Source: M0108 sp044228795 (lineage in GTDB: Bacteria; Pseudomonadota; Gammaproteobacteria; Chromatiales; Chromatiaceae). From it: 64,000 nucleotides of DNA. Below the pieces are notes generated by a model. It was given only the letters and a program-made list of their open reading frames with translations. It ran no database searches and had not been told where the DNA came from. Numbering within the stretch: the first letter of the stretch is position 1; each line of letters starts with the position of its first letter. This document shows, one piece after another, positions 32,393 to 41,261 of the stretch. The DNA is taken from NCBI GenBank assembly GCA_044228795.1, contig JBGAUE010000004.1:1-64000 (forward strand), given 5' to 3'. The position numbers and the translations under genes were made by a program.

Positions 32393-33571
32393 CTAGGTGG
32401 GAGGGAAGACCAGACGTATGCCAGAGACCCGGTAACGGTCAGCTGGATCGGCGAGGTGACGGAAGCTGGCCCGGCGCAGACAACGTTGGGTGTAAAGACT
32501 GGCGCCACGCAAAACGCCTTGATGGGCCGCGAAGGCTTGTTGGGAGGCCGAGGGGTTCGGGAAGGGGGTGAAATCTGGATAGGGGTGGCAGGGGTTAGCG
32601 CACCATTCCCAGACCAGGCCCGTGCCCTGGAGGTGGCCAGCGCGGGCGGCGATCTCCCACTGATATTCATGTTGGAGCACGGCCCCGGCGTGGGTGCCCC
32701 CCAAGCCGGCCACCCAGGCGGCATAGGCTCTGGCCTCATGGCGATTGAGGCCGGCGATCGGCTCCTCGGCGTTCAGGGGGCGCGCCCCGTTGAGGCCCAG
32801 GCCATACCAGTGATCATGGTCGTCCTGGCGCCAGTGCCAGGGGGAGTTGGCCTGGCTGGCGATGAGCCAGGCCTGTCCCTCCAGATCCCAGAGGTCAAGA
32901 CGGGCGTAGCCGCCATCCGCCATGAAGGTCAGGTATTCGGCATTGGCCACGGGTTGGCGGGCGATGCGGAAGCTGGACAGTTCCACCGCCTGGGGCGGGA
33001 GTTCGTTGTCATAGGCGAAGGCTTCGTCGCGGGAACCGATCCGGTAATGACCCTGAGTCATCTCAGCCATATCGGTGGCAGGCGGGCGAGCAAGCAACGG
33101 TTCACCACCGGGGGGTGCCTCGCGCAGTGACAGGCGGCGGGCGAGCAGCACCCACAGCATGGCCTCATAGTCCCGTGCCGTTTCCTGGAGCAGGAACCAA
33201 GGCAGGCGGTCCTGCAGCAGCCAGGGGCTCTCCGGTAAGGCCCCGGGGGTTGCCAGCCGACGCAGATGCTCCCCCTGCATCTCCTCCGCCCAGGCCAGCA
33301 GGTGGTCCCGCGGTGGCAGCCGTTCGCCGGGGGCATTTGCTTCCTGGGTAATGAAGAGGGGACGAACCCGCTCCGCCAGGTCTGCGTCTCCTACCAGAAC
33401 CTCGCGCAACCAATGGAGTTCGCGATAGACGGTGCGGCCGAGATACCAGGCCAGGGGCGCCAGTCGGGGGTGGAAACGCCGATTAGCCTCGGTGGCCGGC
33501 AGGCTGCGCAGGAGGTCTGCCATCATGGTCTGGATGCCGCTGAGTTGGCCCAGGATCGCGGGATTGGTCAC
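32393..33571 (-). CDS. EgtB/SUMF1-like protein with missing iron ligands
   Basis: A 392-residue protein with the EgtB layout: an N-terminal DinB-like helical domain (1-170) and a C-terminal FGE-sulfatase/SUMF1 domain (about 185-392; YQWEIAARAG, GLVWEWCANPCHPYPDF, RGASLYTQRCLRRASFRH, SGIRLVF). EgtB sulfoxide synthases bind iron with three His: one in an LxHTTWF-type segment and two in a HxxxH segment. Here the matching segments read WYLGRTVYRELHW and LLQETARDYEAML, so all three seem absent. It is therefore unlikely to be a normal ergothioneine synthase; it may be a relative with another cofactor or a non-catalytic scaffold. No EgtD methyltransferase is nearby. Confidence 0.7.
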   Translation of the reverse strand: MTNPAILGQLSGIQTMMADLLRSLPATEANRRFHPRLAPLAWYLGRTVYRELHWLREVLVGDADLAERVRPLFITQEANAPGERLPPRDHLLAWAEEMQGEHLRRLATPGALPESPWLLQDRLPWFLLQETARDYEAMLWVLLARRLSLREAPPGGEPLLARPPATDMAEMTQGHYRIGSRDEAFAYDNELPPQAVELSSFRIARQPVANAEYLTFMADGGYARLDLWDLEGQAWLIASQANSPWHWRQDDHDHWYGLGLNGARPLNAEEPIAGLNRHEARAYAAWVAGLGGTHAGAVLQHEYQWEIAARAGHLQGTGLVWEWCANPCHPYPDFTPFPNPSASQQAFAAHQGVLRGASLYTQRCLRRASFRHLADPADRYRVSGIRLVFPPT

Positions 33572-33847
33572 ATGTCGTTCTCGTAAAATTGGTAACGTAG
33601 CTCGTTCCTAGCCCTTTTTACCCCGCCCGACTGGCTGAGTCTAGCTGTTTGACAGTTATGGAGCTTTCACGCCAGGTATGCCTGGCCAGCAGGGTCGGAT
33701 CCGAAATAGCTGACACGAGCCTCCAGTTGGAATTGACAGGGGGCGGCAAGTGAACCATACCTATCATGTAAACCACGCTGACTCATGATCTGTCTGGTTG
33801 GCGCGGTTCTCCAGCCGGCACTTTCGCTTACCAGGAGTCATGCCGTC

Positions 33848-36001
33848 ATGTCATGTTGCTCACCTTGGCTGATTTCGGCCCTCGGAATGCTATTTTTGTC
33901 AGGGTCGCCACTCGCCATTGGCGCGCCATCCATCAGCGGATGTCTCCTGTATCCTGCAAATAATGTTTGGAATACACCCGTGGACACGCTTCCGGTGGAT
34001 TCGCGTTCGGCCAATTACATCAAGACGATCGGTGCCGGGATTGGCCTGCATCCTGACTTCGGCTCGGGCATCTGGGATGGGGGGCCCATCGGCATTCCCT
34101 TTATTACGGTGCCGGCAACTCAGCCACGGGTTCCCATCAGTTTTGAATACGTCGACGAAAGCGACCCCGGTCCCTATCCAATTCCGGCCAACGCTCCCAT
34201 CGAGGGCGGGCCGGATGCCGATGGCGACCGCCATGTCCTGGTGCTGGAGCGCACCACCTGCAAACTCTACGAGCTTTACTCGGCCTGCCCCCGGACGGGG
34301 GGTTGGGACGCCGGTTCGGGTGCGATCTTCGATCTGAACATGCATCAGCTTCGGCCTCAGACCTGGACATCGGCGGATGCAGCCGGATTGCCGATCCTGC
34401 CCGGTCTGGTACGCTACGAGGAGGTGGCGGCGGGTGCCATTGAGCATGCGTTGCGCTTCACGGTCCCACAGACCCGCCGAGCCTTTGTCTGGCCGGCTCG
34501 TCATTACGCCTCCAGCCTTACGGGTCTGGAGTACCCACCGATGGGTCAGCGTTTTCGGCTCAAGGCCAACTTCGACATCCAAGCCTTTCCAGCGCAGGTG
34601 CAGGTCATTCTGCGCGCCCTCAAGAAGTACGGGATGATCGTCGCGGATAACGGGTCACCCTGGTTTATTTCGGGAGTGCCTGACCCCCGCTGGGATAACG
34701 ATGTGCTGCATGTCCTGGATCAGGTCAAGGGCTCCAACTTTGAGGCGGTGGATGGATCTGGTCTCATGATTGATCCTGATTCCGGTCAGGCCAGCTTGTC
34801 GGGGAGTATCAACCTGAACGCCGACCCCCCGGCCCAACCCACTCGGCTCATATTCGTTCATCATTCCACCGGTGAAAACCTGCTCGCGGATGACAATGGC
34901 GGACTGGGGATCGCCCTGAAGAACAATCGGTACTACACGAGTGACACGAATTATGGCTGGGGCCCGGATGGTATCGGTGATTTAACAGACATTGGCCACT
35001 GGTGGCTCTGGTTTCGGGGGCCCCGGAGTGCGGTCATCCTCAAAGCACTGTTTGCCGAAAGGGGACAGAATGCCTTTTATAGTCGCTTACCAGTTGCCCC
35101 GGCTGGGCCCAACCGGATCATTCTGTTCAAGTCCTGCTTCCCCAATTCAGCCCTGCAAGGCAAGCCACTGGCTGCGATCCCGCCTATTGCCAGCAATCCC
35201 CTGAAAGGCCAGGACAGCGGTTCATCCGCCCATACCGTGGCCAATGCCAAGGGCATTTATGTCAGCCTGCTGGATTACTTCCGCACCCGCCAGGACAAGC
35301 TGTTCGTCGTCTTGACCGCGCCGCCCTTGAGCGACTCCAGCTACTCCGCCAATGCGCGGATTTTTAACGAATGGCTGACCACCACCTGGCTGAAAAATTA
35401 TCCCTACCACAACGTAGCGGTCTTCGATTTTTACAATACTCTGACTACAAATGGTGGCAACCCGAACCTTAACGATCTCGGTAAGGCCACCGGCAATCAT
35501 CATCGCTGGCGGGCGGGCCTGATTCAGCACAAAACCAACGGCGACAATGACGCCAATCCAAATGTACTGGAATATTCGAGCGGCGACGACCATCCCAGTC
35601 GCGCCGGCAATCTTAAGGCGGTGGCCGAATTTTTGCCTTGGCTGAACGTTCAGTATCATTGCTGGCAGGGTACCGGGGGCTGTTCCACAGCCCGCCCTTC
35701 GGCCACGACCGCACGGGCTATATCCGCAACCCAAATAGAATTGTCATGGCAAGACAACAGCCTGGACGAGGCCCAATTTTTGATCGAACGTAAACCGCAG
35801 GGGTGTGGTGTGGCGGGCGCCTGGACCCAGATTGCCGCGGTGGCGCGAAATACCAGGGCATTTACCCAAACCGGATTGGCCGCTAACACCACCTATGCCT
35901 ATAGGGTCCGTGCCTCTAACAGCCGTGGCTACTCTGATTATGCGACCTGCGCCTCGGCGCGGACTGGCGTGGCCGGGGCTACTGCCCCTGAGTGGCCCTG
36001 A
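33848..36001 (+). CDS. Large secreted multidomain protein ending in a fibronectin type III domain
   Basis: A protein of 717 residues from ATG 33848, chosen because it starts a good signal peptide (MSCCSPWLISALGMLFLSGS, then PLAIGA before the cleavage site); the open frame reaches 33785. The first mature domain (about 30-320; NNVWNTPVDTLPV, DADGDRHVLVLERTTCKLYE, FVWPARHYAS, YGMIVADNGS) belongs to a recurrent but uncharacterised secreted domain. The middle part (about 330-620; RLIFVHHSTGENLLADDNGG ... DDHPSRAGN) resembles an SGNH-like hydrolase with a possible Ser/Asp/His set. The C-terminal 80 residues are a fibronectin type III domain (ELSWQDNSLDEAQFLIER, TTYAYRVRASNSRG). It stands alone. Function is unknown; a polysaccharide- or surface-directed enzyme is plausible. 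Confidence 0.65.
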   Translation: MSCCSPWLISALGMLFLSGSPLAIGAPSISGCLLYPANNVWNTPVDTLPVDSRSANYIKTIGAGIGLHPDFGSGIWDGGPIGIPFITVPATQPRVPISFEYVDESDPGPYPIPANAPIEGGPDADGDRHVLVLERTTCKLYELYSACPRTGGWDAGSGAIFDLNMHQLRPQTWTSADAAGLPILPGLVRYEEVAAGAIEHALRFTVPQTRRAFVWPARHYASSLTGLEYPPMGQRFRLKANFDIQAFPAQVQVILRALKKYGMIVADNGSPWFISGVPDPRWDNDVLHVLDQVKGSNFEAVDGSGLMIDPDSGQASLSGSINLNADPPAQPTRLIFVHHSTGENLLADDNGGLGIALKNNRYYTSDTNYGWGPDGIGDLTDIGHWWLWFRGPRSAVILKALFAERGQNAFYSRLPVAPAGPNRIILFKSCFPNSALQGKPLAAIPPIASNPLKGQDSGSSAHTVANAKGIYVSLLDYFRTRQDKLFVVLTAPPLSDSSYSANARIFNEWLTTTWLKNYPYHNVAVFDFYNTLTTNGGNPNLNDLGKATGNHHRWRAGLIQHKTNGDNDANPNVLEYSSGDDHPSRAGNLKAVAEFLPWLNVQYHCWQGTGGCSTARPSATTARAISATQIELSWQDNSLDEAQFLIERKPQGCGVAGAWTQIAAVARNTRAFTQTGLAANTTYAYRVRASNSRGYSDYATCASARTGVAGATAPEWP

Positions 36002-36045
36002 GATTGGATCGGTTCGGTCGCTTCTTCAGAAGCGTCAAAAGCCAC

Positions 36046-36849
36046 TCATGTCGGACCCACTAAGCCCCTGGCTGCACCCTCGATTTGCCGATAGACCTCG
36101 ACGAGGCGCGTGGCCCAGTGCGTGGCGCCAACCGGGGTGCGAACCTCGTCTTGGCGAATCTCGATCATGACACCCGGCAAGGGGTGTTCCTCCAGGTGGT
36201 GGATGACTGTGTAGTCGATGCTGGCCTCGATCGGATAGGGCTCGTTATCCCCCACCGTCAGATCCGGAGCTCGGGCGAGGGCCTGGATCAGAAGATCGGC
36301 GAGCCTTCGATCCCGCCAGTGAGAGATGCCTACCTGCCATGGGCGTTCCTGGCCATTCAACACGGGCGTGAAGCTGTGGATACTTAGCAGCAGCGTCGGC
36401 CGCTGGCGGCGTTCAGCGAGCAGCCCGGCGATGGCGTGGTGATAAGGCCGGAATAGGGCTTCGCCGCGATTCGCGCGCTCCGCGGCAGAGAGGCCGAGAT
36501 TACCAGGAATGGACACGCCGGCACTCTGCTCGGGGATGGATTGGGCGTGGCCGAGGGGCCGGTTGCAGTCGATGACCAGGCGCGAGTAGCTGCTCAAAAC
36601 CAAGGGGGCATCGAGATGGGCCGAGAGGCGCCTCGCCACCTCGGCCGCACCAGGATCCCAGGCGATATGATCTGCCAACTGGGCAGCCTCCAGGCCTAGC
36701 GAACCAAGATGGCGGGGGATCCGGTTGGCGGCGTGATCGCAGACGAGCAGAGCCATGCCGCTGCCGAGGCGATTAACGACCTCGAAGGGGGCGGGCTCGT
36801 CGGCTGCAAGGAGTGCGCTGGGTTGCTTGCCTGGCATGGAAACCATCAT
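36046..36849 (-). CDS. N-formylglutamate amidohydrolase family protein
   Basis: A 267-residue member of the FGase family. Motifs: LLVCDHAANRIPRHLGSLGL, DHIAWDPGAAEVARRLSAHL, SRLVIDCNRP, LLLSIHSFTPVLNG and the C-terminal VMIEIRQDEVRTPVGATHWA. These cover the conserved His and Glu residues typical of Zn-dependent amidohydrolases of this family. The classical role is N-formylglutamate to glutamate and formate in histidine breakdown, but no hut genes are present, so the substrate is uncertain. It is followed on its upstream side, 11 bases away, by the transglutaminase gene in the same orientation, likely one transcript. Confidence 0.88.
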   Translation of the reverse strand: MMVSMPGKQPSALLAADEPAPFEVVNRLGSGMALLVCDHAANRIPRHLGSLGLEAAQLADHIAWDPGAAEVARRLSAHLDAPLVLSSYSRLVIDCNRPLGHAQSIPEQSAGVSIPGNLGLSAAERANRGEALFRPYHHAIAGLLAERRQRPTLLLSIHSFTPVLNGQERPWQVGISHWRDRRLADLLIQALARAPDLTVGDNEPYPIEASIDYTVIHHLEEHPLPGVMIEIRQDEVRTPVGATHWATRLVEVYRQIEGAARGLVGPT

Positions 36850-36860
36850 CTCTGCTGGTT

Positions 36861-37679
36861 TCAGCCCTGGGGCTGCCCTAACACCTCATCGGACCACACC
36901 CTGAAACTCTTAAGCTCATTGGGGCCAAAGGTGTGGCTGATCGGCACATCCGCCGCATCCCGGCCCTGGGCGATCAGCACCCGCCCGATGCGGGGGACAT
37001 TGTTGCGCGAATCAAAGGTGCACCAGCGTCCACCCAGGTAGGCCTCGAACCAAGCCGAGAAATCCATCGGACCCGTGACGGGAATCCCGATGTCGCCTAG
37101 ATAGCCGGTGCAGTAGCGCGCGGGAATGTTCATGGCCCGACAAAAGGCAATCGCCAGATGGGTGTAGTCACGGCAGACGCCGGTGCGCTCCTGGAAGGCC
37201 TCGAGGGCCGTCTTGGTCGCTCGGGCATGTTGATAGCCGAAGGTGATATGACCGTGGACAAAATCGCAGATGGCCTGTACGCGCGGCCATCCGGGCGGTG
37301 ACTGTCCGAAGAGCGACCAGGCGGTTTCGGAGAGGCGGTCCGTCTCGCAATAGCGGCTGCCCAACAGATACACCAGGGTGTCAGCCGGCAAATCCTCCAC
37401 GGCGTGTTGCGCCAGATAGGGATGGACCTCATCGGGCAAGCCGCTATCGTTGACCAAGGCGTCCGTGGTGATGCGGATCTGCCCCGCTGGCGCGACAATG
37501 CGACTGCACCAATTGCCGAAACCGTCACGGTAGGCACTGATGGGCCGGGGTGGGTTGGTGATGATATGGTCGGCAACGACCACATCGGAGGCGCGGCTGA
37601 AATGGATATTCAGCGTAAGCAACATGGGTGTCGGCCGGGGACACTCATAAATCAGCTCGTATCCAACTCGTATCTGCAT
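36861..37679 (-). CDS. Transglutaminase-like family protein
   Basis: A 272-residue transglutaminase-like cysteine peptidase-fold protein. The nucleophile region is RTGVCRDYTHLAIAFCRAM (Cys at about residue 165); the following strand pair is MDFSAWFEAYLGGRWCTFD. In canonical transglutaminases a His sits where Ser occurs in DFSAWFE, so the His of the triad must come from elsewhere or be missing. The C-terminal VPRIGRVLIAQGRDAADV and TFGPNELKSFRVWSDEV are typical of this subfamily. The start at ATG 37679 gives the usual N-terminus (MQIRVGYELIYECPRPTPM); nine further codons are open upstream. It is usually cytoplasmic; the physiological substrate is unknown. Confidence 0.8.
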   Translation of the reverse strand: MQIRVGYELIYECPRPTPMLLTLNIHFSRASDVVVADHIITNPPRPISAYRDGFGNWCSRIVAPAGQIRITTDALVNDSGLPDEVHPYLAQHAVEDLPADTLVYLLGSRYCETDRLSETAWSLFGQSPPGWPRVQAICDFVHGHITFGYQHARATKTALEAFQERTGVCRDYTHLAIAFCRAMNIPARYCTGYLGDIGIPVTGPMDFSAWFEAYLGGRWCTFDSRNNVPRIGRVLIAQGRDAADVPISHTFGPNELKSFRVWSDEVLGQPQG

Positions 37680-37956
37680 CCTGTTTTCCCCGGTGTTGTT
37701 TGGCACGGTGGGCCCATGAGGGTTGTGAATTCAACCTTCCAGTCTACCTTGCAAAGTCCATGCCTGGTTATGCCAAGTAAGTCACCGTAACATGCCGGGA
37801 CCGCCGGAACCAGCCAAAATTGCCCCATCGGTGCGAGTGTCCCGGGTCCCGGAGAGGCTGGCGCGCAAAGGCGCGGGTTCCCAATTAGAGAACCTCGTTG
37901 GGTCCGATGGGATCGGGAGCAGAACCTCAAGCCAGGGGCCTAGGTGGGATGAGCGG

Positions 37957-38286
37957 CTAATCCCACCGCGCCAGTTGCAACTCCAGGGCCTGGAGGCGGT
38001 GGCGCAGTCTGTCTATCTCGTCGAGCAGATCCAGAGTGAGGGCGGTGGCGGGCCAATCGAGCTCAAGGTCGTGGCTGAGCCGCAGGGCGCGGCGGACGCG
38101 GCGCACCTGAAGGCCATCGAAGCGCCAGTCGCAAGGGGATTCGCCCCGAGGTGCCAACAGGCCCTCGCCGACCAGCAGGCCCAGGAGTTCACCGCTGATG
38201 CCGCAGAGTTCGGTCAGATCCTCAAGGGCGTAGGCCAGTCTTTCGTCAAGGATCTCCCCTTGAATGATGTCGTGGGACTGATCCAT
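37957..38286 (-). CDS. cbpM: Chaperone modulatory protein CbpM
   Basis: A 109-residue MerR-like helical protein (LTELCGISGELLGLLVGEGL, RRVRRALRLSHDLELDWPAT, LTLDLLDEIDRLRHRLQALE). CbpM binds the J domain of CbpA and inhibits its co-chaperone and DNA-binding activity. It starts 4 bases after the cbpA stop, the usual cbpA-cbpM arrangement. The same reading frame is open far upstream inside cbpA, but only the part from ATG 38286 is the gene. Confidence 0.9.
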   Translation of the reverse strand: MDQSHDIIQGEILDERLAYALEDLTELCGISGELLGLLVGEGLLAPRGESPCDWRFDGLQVRRVRRALRLSHDLELDWPATALTLDLLDEIDRLRHRLQALELQLARWD

Positions 38287-38290
38287 GGCA

Positions 38291-39277
38291 TTAGCCTCCG
38301 AGCCGGGCGCGGGGGTCGAAGGCCAGGGTGTCGGCCATGCGCTGATAGAACGCCTTGGCCTCCGCCGTGTCCGCGGGTGGGGTAACAATCTCAAGGATGA
38401 CATGCTGGTCGCCTGGGGGCTCGCCAGGCAGGCCGCGCCCCTTGAGGCGCATGCGCTTGCCCGTTTGACTGCCCGCCGGGATCTTGAGGCTGACGACGCC
38501 GCCCAGAGTAGGTACCTCGATATTGGCCCCCAAGGCGGCTTCCCAGGGGGCAATGGGCAGATGGAGGAGGATATCGCGGCCATCGGTTTGATAGAGGCGA
38601 TGGGGCTTGAGCTTGACTTCCAGGTAAAGGTCGCCGGCGGGGCCGCCGCCAAAGCCGGGTTGGCCTTGACCGGCAAGGCGAATCTGTCGCCCCTGGCTGA
38701 CGCCAGCGGGAATGCGGACCTTGAGGGTACGTGATTGGGAGCTGATGTAGCCTTGGCCATCCTGGACCGGGGTTTCCAGGCGCAGCTCGCGAGTACCCCC
38801 GGAAAAAGCCTCCTCCAGACTGATCTCGACATGGGCCGTTTGGTCCTGGCCGCGCTGTCGGAACATCTCCTCGCGGCGCGCCCCAGCACCGGGCCCCGAC
38901 TGACCCGCACTGGCGCCCCCAAAGCCACCCAACCCGGCGCCAAAGAGACTGGAGAAGAAGTCACTGAAACCGCCCGCGTCACCCGGGCCGCCCGCGTTGA
39001 AATGAAATTCGCGGTGGAAGCCACCCCGGCCAGGTGGTGGCCGGAACTCCTGGCCCGCTCGCCATTGATTGCCAAGGTCGTCGTAGGCCGCCCGCTTGGC
39101 CGGGTCCTTGAGGACCTCGTTGGCCTCATTGATCTCCTTGAAGCGCGCCTCCGCGTTCGGCTCCTTGCTGACGTCTGGATGATACTTGCGCGCCAGTTTG
39201 CGGTAGGCCTGTTTGATAGCCTCCTTGGTGGCGTCGCGGGGGACCCCAAGGGTCTTGTAGTAGTCTTTGTACTCCAT
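38291..39277 (-). CDS. cbpA: DnaJ-class co-chaperone / curved-DNA-binding protein CbpA
   Basis: A 328-residue type II J protein: J domain (residues 4-67; HPD motif in KYHPDVSKEP), Gly/Phe-rich linker (about 75-135), then two C-terminal beta-sandwich substrate-binding domains without a zinc finger (VEISLEEAFSGGTRELRLET; HLPIAPWEAALGANIEVPTL). It stimulates DnaK ATPase and, in E. coli, binds curved DNA in stationary phase. The glycine-rich linker is longer than in E. coli CbpA (306 residues). Confidence 0.93.
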   Translation of the reverse strand: MEYKDYYKTLGVPRDATKEAIKQAYRKLARKYHPDVSKEPNAEARFKEINEANEVLKDPAKRAAYDDLGNQWRAGQEFRPPPGRGGFHREFHFNAGGPGDAGGFSDFFSSLFGAGLGGFGGASAGQSGPGAGARREEMFRQRGQDQTAHVEISLEEAFSGGTRELRLETPVQDGQGYISSQSRTLKVRIPAGVSQGRQIRLAGQGQPGFGGGPAGDLYLEVKLKPHRLYQTDGRDILLHLPIAPWEAALGANIEVPTLGGVVSLKIPAGSQTGKRMRLKGRGLPGEPPGDQHVILEIVTPPADTAEAKAFYQRMADTLAFDPRARLGG

Positions 39278-39705
39278 CGAGCATGCCGTCCGAAAGGTGA
39301 GGATGACGTTTCCGGCAGGCGCCGGGCCCTGTCAGTGCATCGGGTCTATCAACTCATTCTATATGATTACGATCCGATTTCCTTACAACCCGAGTACTGC
39401 CGGGTACTGCCATGTCCAGTGGGCCTCTTGGCATCCGGTGTCGCTTGCCCTATATTCCAGATTCAGAGAAGAACACCGATCCTAATCGAGAATGACTTCC
39501 AGATACCTATCACGCCCTTCGGCGATTGCTCCCTTGCCCGGGTTCCACCCGCGGCCTCATTGGCTTGCGCGCCCGTTGCTGCCCTGAGGGGCAGACAATA
39601 CCAACCGACCCCGGCGGGGGTCCCTAGAATACGCGTTCATTCAGACCTAATTTCATTGAAAGCGCCGGCCCAGTATGTCCAGTGGCGGCGCGGCGGGAGC
39701 GAGCC
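39278..39705. other. Divergent intergenic region between cbpA and leuA
   Basis: This 428-base stretch should hold the cbpA and leuA promoters. AT-richer segments are at 39340-39400 and 39455-39500. No convincing sigma-32 promoter, leader peptide with a Leu-codon run, or terminator-antiterminator pair for leuA was seen. A GGAG element at 39694-39697 is the likely leuA ribosome-binding site. Confidence 0.4.
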
Positions 39706-41253
39706 ATGAGCAAAGATCATCTCATCATCTTCGACACCACCCTCCGGGACGGCGAGCAGAGCCCGGGCGCCTCCATGACCAAGGAGGAAAAGGTCCGCAT
39801 CGCCAAAGCCCTGGAAAAGCTCCGGGTGGATGTGATCGAGGCGGGTTTTCCTATCGCCAGTCCAGGCGACTTTGAGGCCGTCAAGGCGGTGGCCGCAGTC
39901 ATCAAGGACAGCACCGTCTGCGGCCTGGCCCGCGCTATGGATCGCGATATCGACACCGCGGGCGAGGCCCTCGCTGGCGCCAAATCGGCACGTATCCATA
40001 CCTTCATTGCGACCTCGCCCATCCACATGGAGCGAAAACTGCGCATGTCGCCAGGCCAAGTGGTCGAGCAGGCAGTCCATGCCGTCAAGCGGGCCCGCCG
40101 CTTTACGGACGATGTGGAATTCTCTCCGGAGGATGCGGGTCGCTCCGAATTGGATTTCCTGTGCCGGGTCCTGGAGGCAGTGATCGACGCCGGCGCACGC
40201 ACGGTTAATATTCCGGACACCGTGGGCTACAGCGTGCCCTATCAGTTTGGTGATCTCATCCGCAATTTGCTGGAGCGGGTGCCCAATGCCGACAAGGCGG
40301 TTTTTTCCGTCCATTGCCACAACGACCTCGGCCTGGCCGTCGCGAATTCTCTGGCGGCGGTGCGCAATGGCGCCCGCCAGGTGGAGTGCACCATCAATGG
40401 GCTAGGCGAGCGGGCCGGCAATGCCGCTCTGGAGGAGGTTGTCATGGCGGTGCGCACCCGTCAGGATCACTTTGCCTGCGATACCCGCCTCGACACCACC
40501 CAGATCGTGCATTGCTCGCGGCTGGTGTCCGGCATCACGGGTTTCCCGGTGCAGCCCAACAAGGCCGTGGTGGGCGCCAATGCCTTCGCGCATGAGTCCG
40601 GCATCCACCAGGACGGCGTCCTCAAGCATCGTGAGACCTACGAGATCATGCGCGCCGAGGATGTGGGCTGGACCGAAAACCGCATGGTTCTGGGCAAGCA
40701 CTCTGGCCGCAACGCCTTTAAGAGTCGCCTCAGCGAACTGGGCATCAGCTTCGATTCCGAGGAGGAACTCAACGCCGCCTTTGCCCGCTTCAAGGAGTTG
40801 GCGGATAAAAAGCACGAAATCTTTGATGAGGATCTCCAGACCCTGGTCACCGACGCCAATCTCGACGCCACCAACGAGCGCGTCAAGCTGGTGTCCATGA
40901 AGGTGTGCTCTGAGACCGGCGAGACCCCCCGGGCGGAGGTGGTGCTGCTGGTGGACGGTCAGGAGGAACCTGGGGTCTCCATAGGTGGCGGCCCCGTCGA
41001 TGCCACCTTCAAGGCCATTGAGTCCATCGTCAACTCCGGCACTGTATTGCGGCTCTACTCGGTCAACAATATCACCAGCGGCACCGATGCCCAGGGCGAG
41101 GTCACGGTGCGGCTGGAAAAGGGTGGGCGCGTCGTCAATGGTCAGGGGGCGGACACGGATATCATCATTGCCTCTGCCAAGGCCTACATCAACGCCTGTA
41201 ATAAGGTGCTGAAGCCTCTGCGACGCGCCCATCCCCAGGCCGCCGACGTCTGA
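39706..41253 (+). CDS. leuA: 2-isopropylmalate synthase
   Basis: A 515-residue LeuA that condenses acetyl-CoA with 2-oxoisovalerate in the first committed step of leucine synthesis. DTTLRDGEQSPGASMTKEEK is the catalytic N-terminal motif with the metal-ligand Asp; SVHCHNDLGLAVANSLAAV supplies the two metal His; and the C-terminal third (about 395-510) is the LeuA regulatory domain that binds leucine. The start is ATG 39706 (MSKDHLIIF), preceded by GGAG; eight extra codons upstream are open. The UDG gene follows after 8 bases on the same strand, suggesting co-transcription. ilvE at 9.85 kb completes the pathway. Confidence 0.95.
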   Translation: MSKDHLIIFDTTLRDGEQSPGASMTKEEKVRIAKALEKLRVDVIEAGFPIASPGDFEAVKAVAAVIKDSTVCGLARAMDRDIDTAGEALAGAKSARIHTFIATSPIHMERKLRMSPGQVVEQAVHAVKRARRFTDDVEFSPEDAGRSELDFLCRVLEAVIDAGARTVNIPDTVGYSVPYQFGDLIRNLLERVPNADKAVFSVHCHNDLGLAVANSLAAVRNGARQVECTINGLGERAGNAALEEVVMAVRTRQDHFACDTRLDTTQIVHCSRLVSGITGFPVQPNKAVVGANAFAHESGIHQDGVLKHRETYEIMRAEDVGWTENRMVLGKHSGRNAFKSRLSELGISFDSEEELNAAFARFKELADKKHEIFDEDLQTLVTDANLDATNERVKLVSMKVCSETGETPRAEVVLLVDGQEEPGVSIGGGPVDATFKAIESIVNSGTVLRLYSVNNITSGTDAQGEVTVRLEKGGRVVNGQGADTDIIIASAKAYINACNKVLKPLRRAHPQAADV

Positions 41254-41261
41254 GTGGAGTC

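Noticed and set aside
32393..33571. Annotation as functional ergothioneine synthase EgtB
   Set aside because: The three iron-ligand His are not visible and no egtD lies nearby, so only the family fold is claimed.
37957..39249. A 430-codon minus-strand frame covering cbpA
   Set aside because: Only its last 109 codons (from 38286) are a real gene, cbpM; the rest is an Arg/Ser/Pro-rich alternative frame of cbpA.
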